A stretch of DNA of 37,187 bases from Acidobacteriota bacterium (GTDB taxonomy: Bacteria; Acidobacteriota; UBA6911; RPQK01; JAJDTT01): the NCBI GenBank assembly GCA_022827025.1, contig JAJDTT010000301.1, positions 1-37,187 on the forward strand, in the 5' to 3' direction. A program made the translations under genes and the position numbers. Shown piece after piece: positions 34,889 to 37,187 of this stretch; within the stretch, counting starts at the first letter, position 1; each line of letters begins with the position of its first letter. A model generated the notes under the pieces. The model was not told the DNA's origin and did not search any database. It saw nothing but the letters and a program-made list of their open reading frames with translations.

Positions 34889-35585
34889 GATAGATCGGGC
34901 ACACGAGATTAGGAAGTTTGAGATTGACCTCTACTGGAGGCGGACGACGTACTTCTGGACCCTCATTGCAGCAGCATTTGTGGCTTTTTTTGCCATTCAG
35001 TCCGCTAAGGATCTACCTGCGCCCACCCGATCCGTTTTGTCATTTGTTGTAGCGAACCTTGGCTTAGTGTTCTCCATAGGGTGGTTCTTTATTAATCGAG
35101 GTAGCAAATTCTGGCAGCAGAATTGGGAGATGCAAGTAGACAGGCTAGAAAAACATCGAGGTGAGAATCTGTACAGATTGGTTTTGTACAGACCCCACGA
35201 AGATTGCTGGCTGGTCGACCCTGCTCCTTTTTCTGTATCTAAAATTAATCAGATTACAAGTTTCTATGTGGTTGTTGTGTGGGCAGGACTCATAGGATTG
35301 TCGATGGGACAATGGTTCGGTCTATTGTGGCCTTCGGTGGAGCTCCCCTTTGTCCGCCATGGTGCTGTTATCGTGTTTTTCTTACTGATGCTCTTATCTA
35401 CCTGCTTTGTGTGTTTATTGTTCTATTGCAAGGCGAGGACGCATCTGAAGGACAAAGGGTCTGAATACAAGTATTGCGTGGCACTGCGCACTCCTACACG
35501 AGTGAAGTCACGAGGGGGAGGACAACGAACAACTTGGGTAGACAAGTTGGGTTGTAAGATTATCTGTAGAAAGAAAAAACAATGA
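34881..35585 (+). CDS. Multipass membrane protein, possibly RipA-like
   Basis: A 234-residue inner-membrane protein with four predicted helices: about 23-42, 50-72, 128-150 and 157-183. The N-terminus, EIRKFEIDLYWRRTTYFWTL, is reminiscent of a group of small bacterial membrane proteins annotated as RipA family; this is from memory and not checked. A cytoplasmic loop between helices 2 and 3 contains the aromatic, charged stretch FWQQNWEMQVDRLEKHRGEN. The C-terminus is strongly basic (KIICRKKKQ). It starts inside the preceding gene (8-bp overlap) and ends overlapping the following small ORF by 4 bp, so all three are probably translated together. Confidence 0.75.
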   Translation: MNEIDRAHEIRKFEIDLYWRRTTYFWTLIAAAFVAFFAIQSAKDLPAPTRSVLSFVVANLGLVFSIGWFFINRGSKFWQQNWEMQVDRLEKHRGENLYRLVLYRPHEDCWLVDPAPFSVSKINQITSFYVVVVWAGLIGLSMGQWFGLLWPSVELPFVRHGAVIVFFLLMLLSTCFVCLLFYCKARTHLKDKGSEYKYCVALRTPTRVKSRGGGQRTTWVDKLGCKIICRKKKQ

Positions 35586-35758
35586 CAGAAAAGAAAGGGC
35601 TGAAGAAGTACGTGATCTGTTGGGGGAAGAACGAGAGAGTCGTCAGGAAGGCTGATCGTCACGAGATAAAAGGCAAGCGACTCACCCTTTTCGTAGGTGA
35701 GCGTAAAGTAGCTCAGTTCCCAGAAGCCACGGCGTGGTGGATCAAATGTGATGACTAG
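35582..35758 (+). CDS. Small 58-residue basic protein, unknown function
   Basis: ATG 35582 overlaps the stop of the preceding membrane-protein gene in the ATGA manner, and the frame ends at TAG 35756-35758. The product begins MTEKKGLKKYVICWGKNERV and ends AQFPEATAWWIKCDD. It looks like a compact all-beta domain: alternating hydrophobic residues, a GKRLTLFVGERKVAQFP hairpin and a terminal Trp-Trp. No family can be named. The overlap and the tidy beta pattern argue for a real gene despite its size. Confidence 0.6.
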   Translation: MTEKKGLKKYVICWGKNERVVRKADRHEIKGKRLTLFVGERKVAQFPEATAWWIKCDD

Positions 35759-36070
35759 AGATCCCGCAATGGAGGCGTCTCGTAGGCGTCGGATGGGTCA
35801 AAGATACTTTAGGGTCTTTCATTGCCTTGCCTCGTGTTCCTCGAGTAAGTGGAATGGGAGAAGGCGGAGAGGAAGATCCTGCGCCGCGAACTAACTGTCT
35901 CCGGTCAGGGCGGACCATCTCGATCAAATGTGGCGGCAATTTTAGTCTGGCTAAAACGTCTGATTGTCACCCAGGAGACGCTCGGTTTGAGACCGGCACG
36001 CCCTACCTTCACTTCCCTGCGCCATGTAATAATATGAAGGGGTCAAGAATTCCTAATTGTCCCCATACTT
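35759..36070. other. Intergenic region with an imperfect palindrome
   Basis: About 310 bp with no convincing gene; open frames crossing it lack domain-like sequence. The only structure noticed is a 26-nt imperfect palindrome at 36039-36064, with GGGGTCAAG and TTGTCCCC arms. It could be a REP-like remnant. It marks the probable right border of the AT-richer cassette. Confidence 0.5.
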
Positions 36071-37187
36071 TTGTTGAGCCTGTCCTTCCTCCTCTTGATA
36101 AGTACAGATAGCCCCGTTTTTCTTGGACCCTCCGCCGAATCCGGCCCCGGCACGGCGATCCCTGTGGGCCACGAGTCCCGCCAGGACGACATGCCCTCCA
36201 TCGCGGCAGCGCCGGACGGCACCGTCTGGGTGGCCTGGCTCAGTTTCGACGGACGCAGGGACGATGTCGCCATCCGCCACTACAAGGACGGGACTTGGCA
36301 GAACCTGCATTGGGTCCCGGGAACCAGCGGCGACAGTTGGCTTCCCCAGATCGGGGTGGACGGCGCCAATCGGGTCTGGGCCGTCTGGTCGCAGCAGCTC
36401 GATTCCAACTGGGATGTCTTCGCCCGGCGCTTCGATCCTGCCGAGTCGATCTGGGGACCGCTGCTCAGACTGAGCTCCGATCCGCTCCCCGACATCAATC
36501 CCAGGATGTCATCGGACCGCCGGGGCCGGCTGGCCGTTGCCTGGCAGGGTTTTCACCGTCAACCGGACGCACGGACCCAGGCCAAGAGCCATATCTTCTT
36601 GCGCCTCCTCGATGGCGATCAATGGACGGAGACGATCCGGATCACCGGCGGCGCTCACAATGACTGGGCGCCCAGCCCGGCCATCGACAGGACAGGTGTG
36701 GTCTGGGTCGCCTACGACACCTACCGGGACGGCAGCTTCGACGTTTATCTGGCGCAGGTTTCGGGAAACAGGGTGGTTGAGCCGAACATGCCGGTGTCCA
36801 TGACCCCTGCCTTCGAGGCCCGGGCCACAACGGTAGTCGATGCCGAAGACCGGGTCTGGGTAGCCTGGGTGTTCGGACCCCGCCATTGGGGAAAGGACAA
36901 CGGAAGGGCCCTGGCCGATCCTGGAATCGGCTCGCCGCTGGGTGGATTTCGGGAGCCGCGGATTGCCTGCCTGACCCAGGGCAGTTGGCTTGAGCCCGTG
37001 TCCCCCTTGGAAGCTGTATTCCGGCCATACAACACGTATCAACCCCACGTGTATTCCGACGGATCGGGTTCGATCCGGGTGGTGGCCATGGAGCGGCGAA
37101 CCGGTGGGCCGACCAGGGACTCCGTCCTCTTTCGCAAGCGGGCTTATCCCGAATATTGGAGGGGACGTCCGGACGGCTATTGGAGCT
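36071..37187 (+). CDS. Secreted beta-propeller-like protein, 3' end outside window
   Basis: An open frame runs from a TGA at 36035 to the window edge without stop. TTG 36071 starts a plausible signal peptide (LLSLSFLLLISTDSPVF); TTG 36074 and later TTG codons are alternatives, and no ribosome site is evident, so the start is uncertain. The mature part repeats a beta-propeller-blade pattern at roughly 50-residue intervals: PSIAAAPDGTVWVAWLSFDG, IGVDGANRVWAVWSQ, MSSDRRGRLAVAWQG, PAIDRTGVVWVAYDTYRDG and VVDAEDRVWVAWVFG. Such repeats occur in BNR/sialidase-like and other secreted propellers. About 370 codons are visible. Function is unknown; carbohydrate or polymer binding is only a guess. Confidence 0.75.
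   Translation, partial: MLSLSFLLLISTDSPVFLGPSAESGPGTAIPVGHESRQDDMPSIAAAPDGTVWVAWLSFDGRRDDVAIRHYKDGTWQNLHWVPGTSGDSWLPQIGVDGANRVWAVWSQQLDSNWDVFARRFDPAESIWGPLLRLSSDPLPDINPRMSSDRRGRLAVAWQGFHRQPDARTQAKSHIFLRLLDGDQWTETIRITGGAHNDWAPSPAIDRTGVVWVAYDTYRDGSFDVYLAQVSGNRVVEPNMPVSMTPAFEARATTVVDAEDRVWVAWVFGPRHWGKDNGRALADPGIGSPLGGFREPRIACLTQGSWLEPVSPLEAVFRPYNTYQPHVYSDGSGSIRVVAMERRTGGPTRDSVLFRKRAYPEYWRGRPDGYWS

Noticed and set aside
35827-36111. A 94-codon plus ORF in the 35.8-36.1 kb gap
   Set aside because: No ribosome site, unusual composition, no domain pattern, and it overlaps the start of the better-supported propeller frame.

Overview
The window is a GC-rich bacterial chromosome segment, densely packed with short operons on both strands. 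Gene content fits an Acidobacteriota-like, Gram-negative-type organism. It encodes a GWxTD-domain exported protein, a family common in that phylum, a type IV pilus alignment complex with an outer-membrane secretin, a type II fatty acid synthase, and a sulfatase with sodium-coupled transporters. The phylum call is inference from gene content only; no rRNA or tRNA gene was seen.

Layout. 1-3611 (minus): lepB-carA-carB, with carB running off the left edge. 3798-4331 (plus): a pyruvoyl-dependent arginine decarboxylase, divergent from lepB. 4399-8311 (minus): the translation cluster rplM-rpsI-rpsB-tsf-pyrH-frr, with a recognisable promoter upstream. 8619-11419 (plus): pilN-pilO-pilP-pilQ without pilM. 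11594-12664: an M24 aminopeptidase bracketed by copies of a dispersed repeat. 12800-17190 (plus): accB-accC, an NSS sodium symporter, thiE and a Mit_KHE1-like gene, mostly translationally coupled. 17211-22465 (minus): ribD, then pgpH-ybeY-corC-like. 22744-26888 (minus): yceD-rpmF-fabD-fabG-acpP-fabF, lacking the usual plsX-fabH. 27010-28143 (minus): dgt. 28392-30008 (plus): GWxTD protein. 30067-33588 (minus): sulfatase, a YhdT-like small subunit and a PanF-like SSS symporter. 33911-35758 (plus): a visibly AT-richer four-gene cassette of unknown function, including a 58-residue gene. 36071 to the right edge (plus): a secreted repeat protein, truncated by the window.

Two non-coding repeat families stand out. 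The first is a MITE-like element of about 160-170 bp in four copies, one of them partial. Its ends are inverted repeats based on CAGTCCGTGGTGAAAGTC, and it is flanked by TA or CA dinucleotides. Two copies sit exactly on stop codons (pilQ and fabF), so that the last base of the stop belongs to the element. The second family is a palindromic GTAGGGGCGACCC-type repeat. The best candidate for an undescribed system is the tightly overlapping membrane-protein cassette at 33911-35758. The best candidate for an undescribed mobile element is the stop-codon-preserving repeat family.
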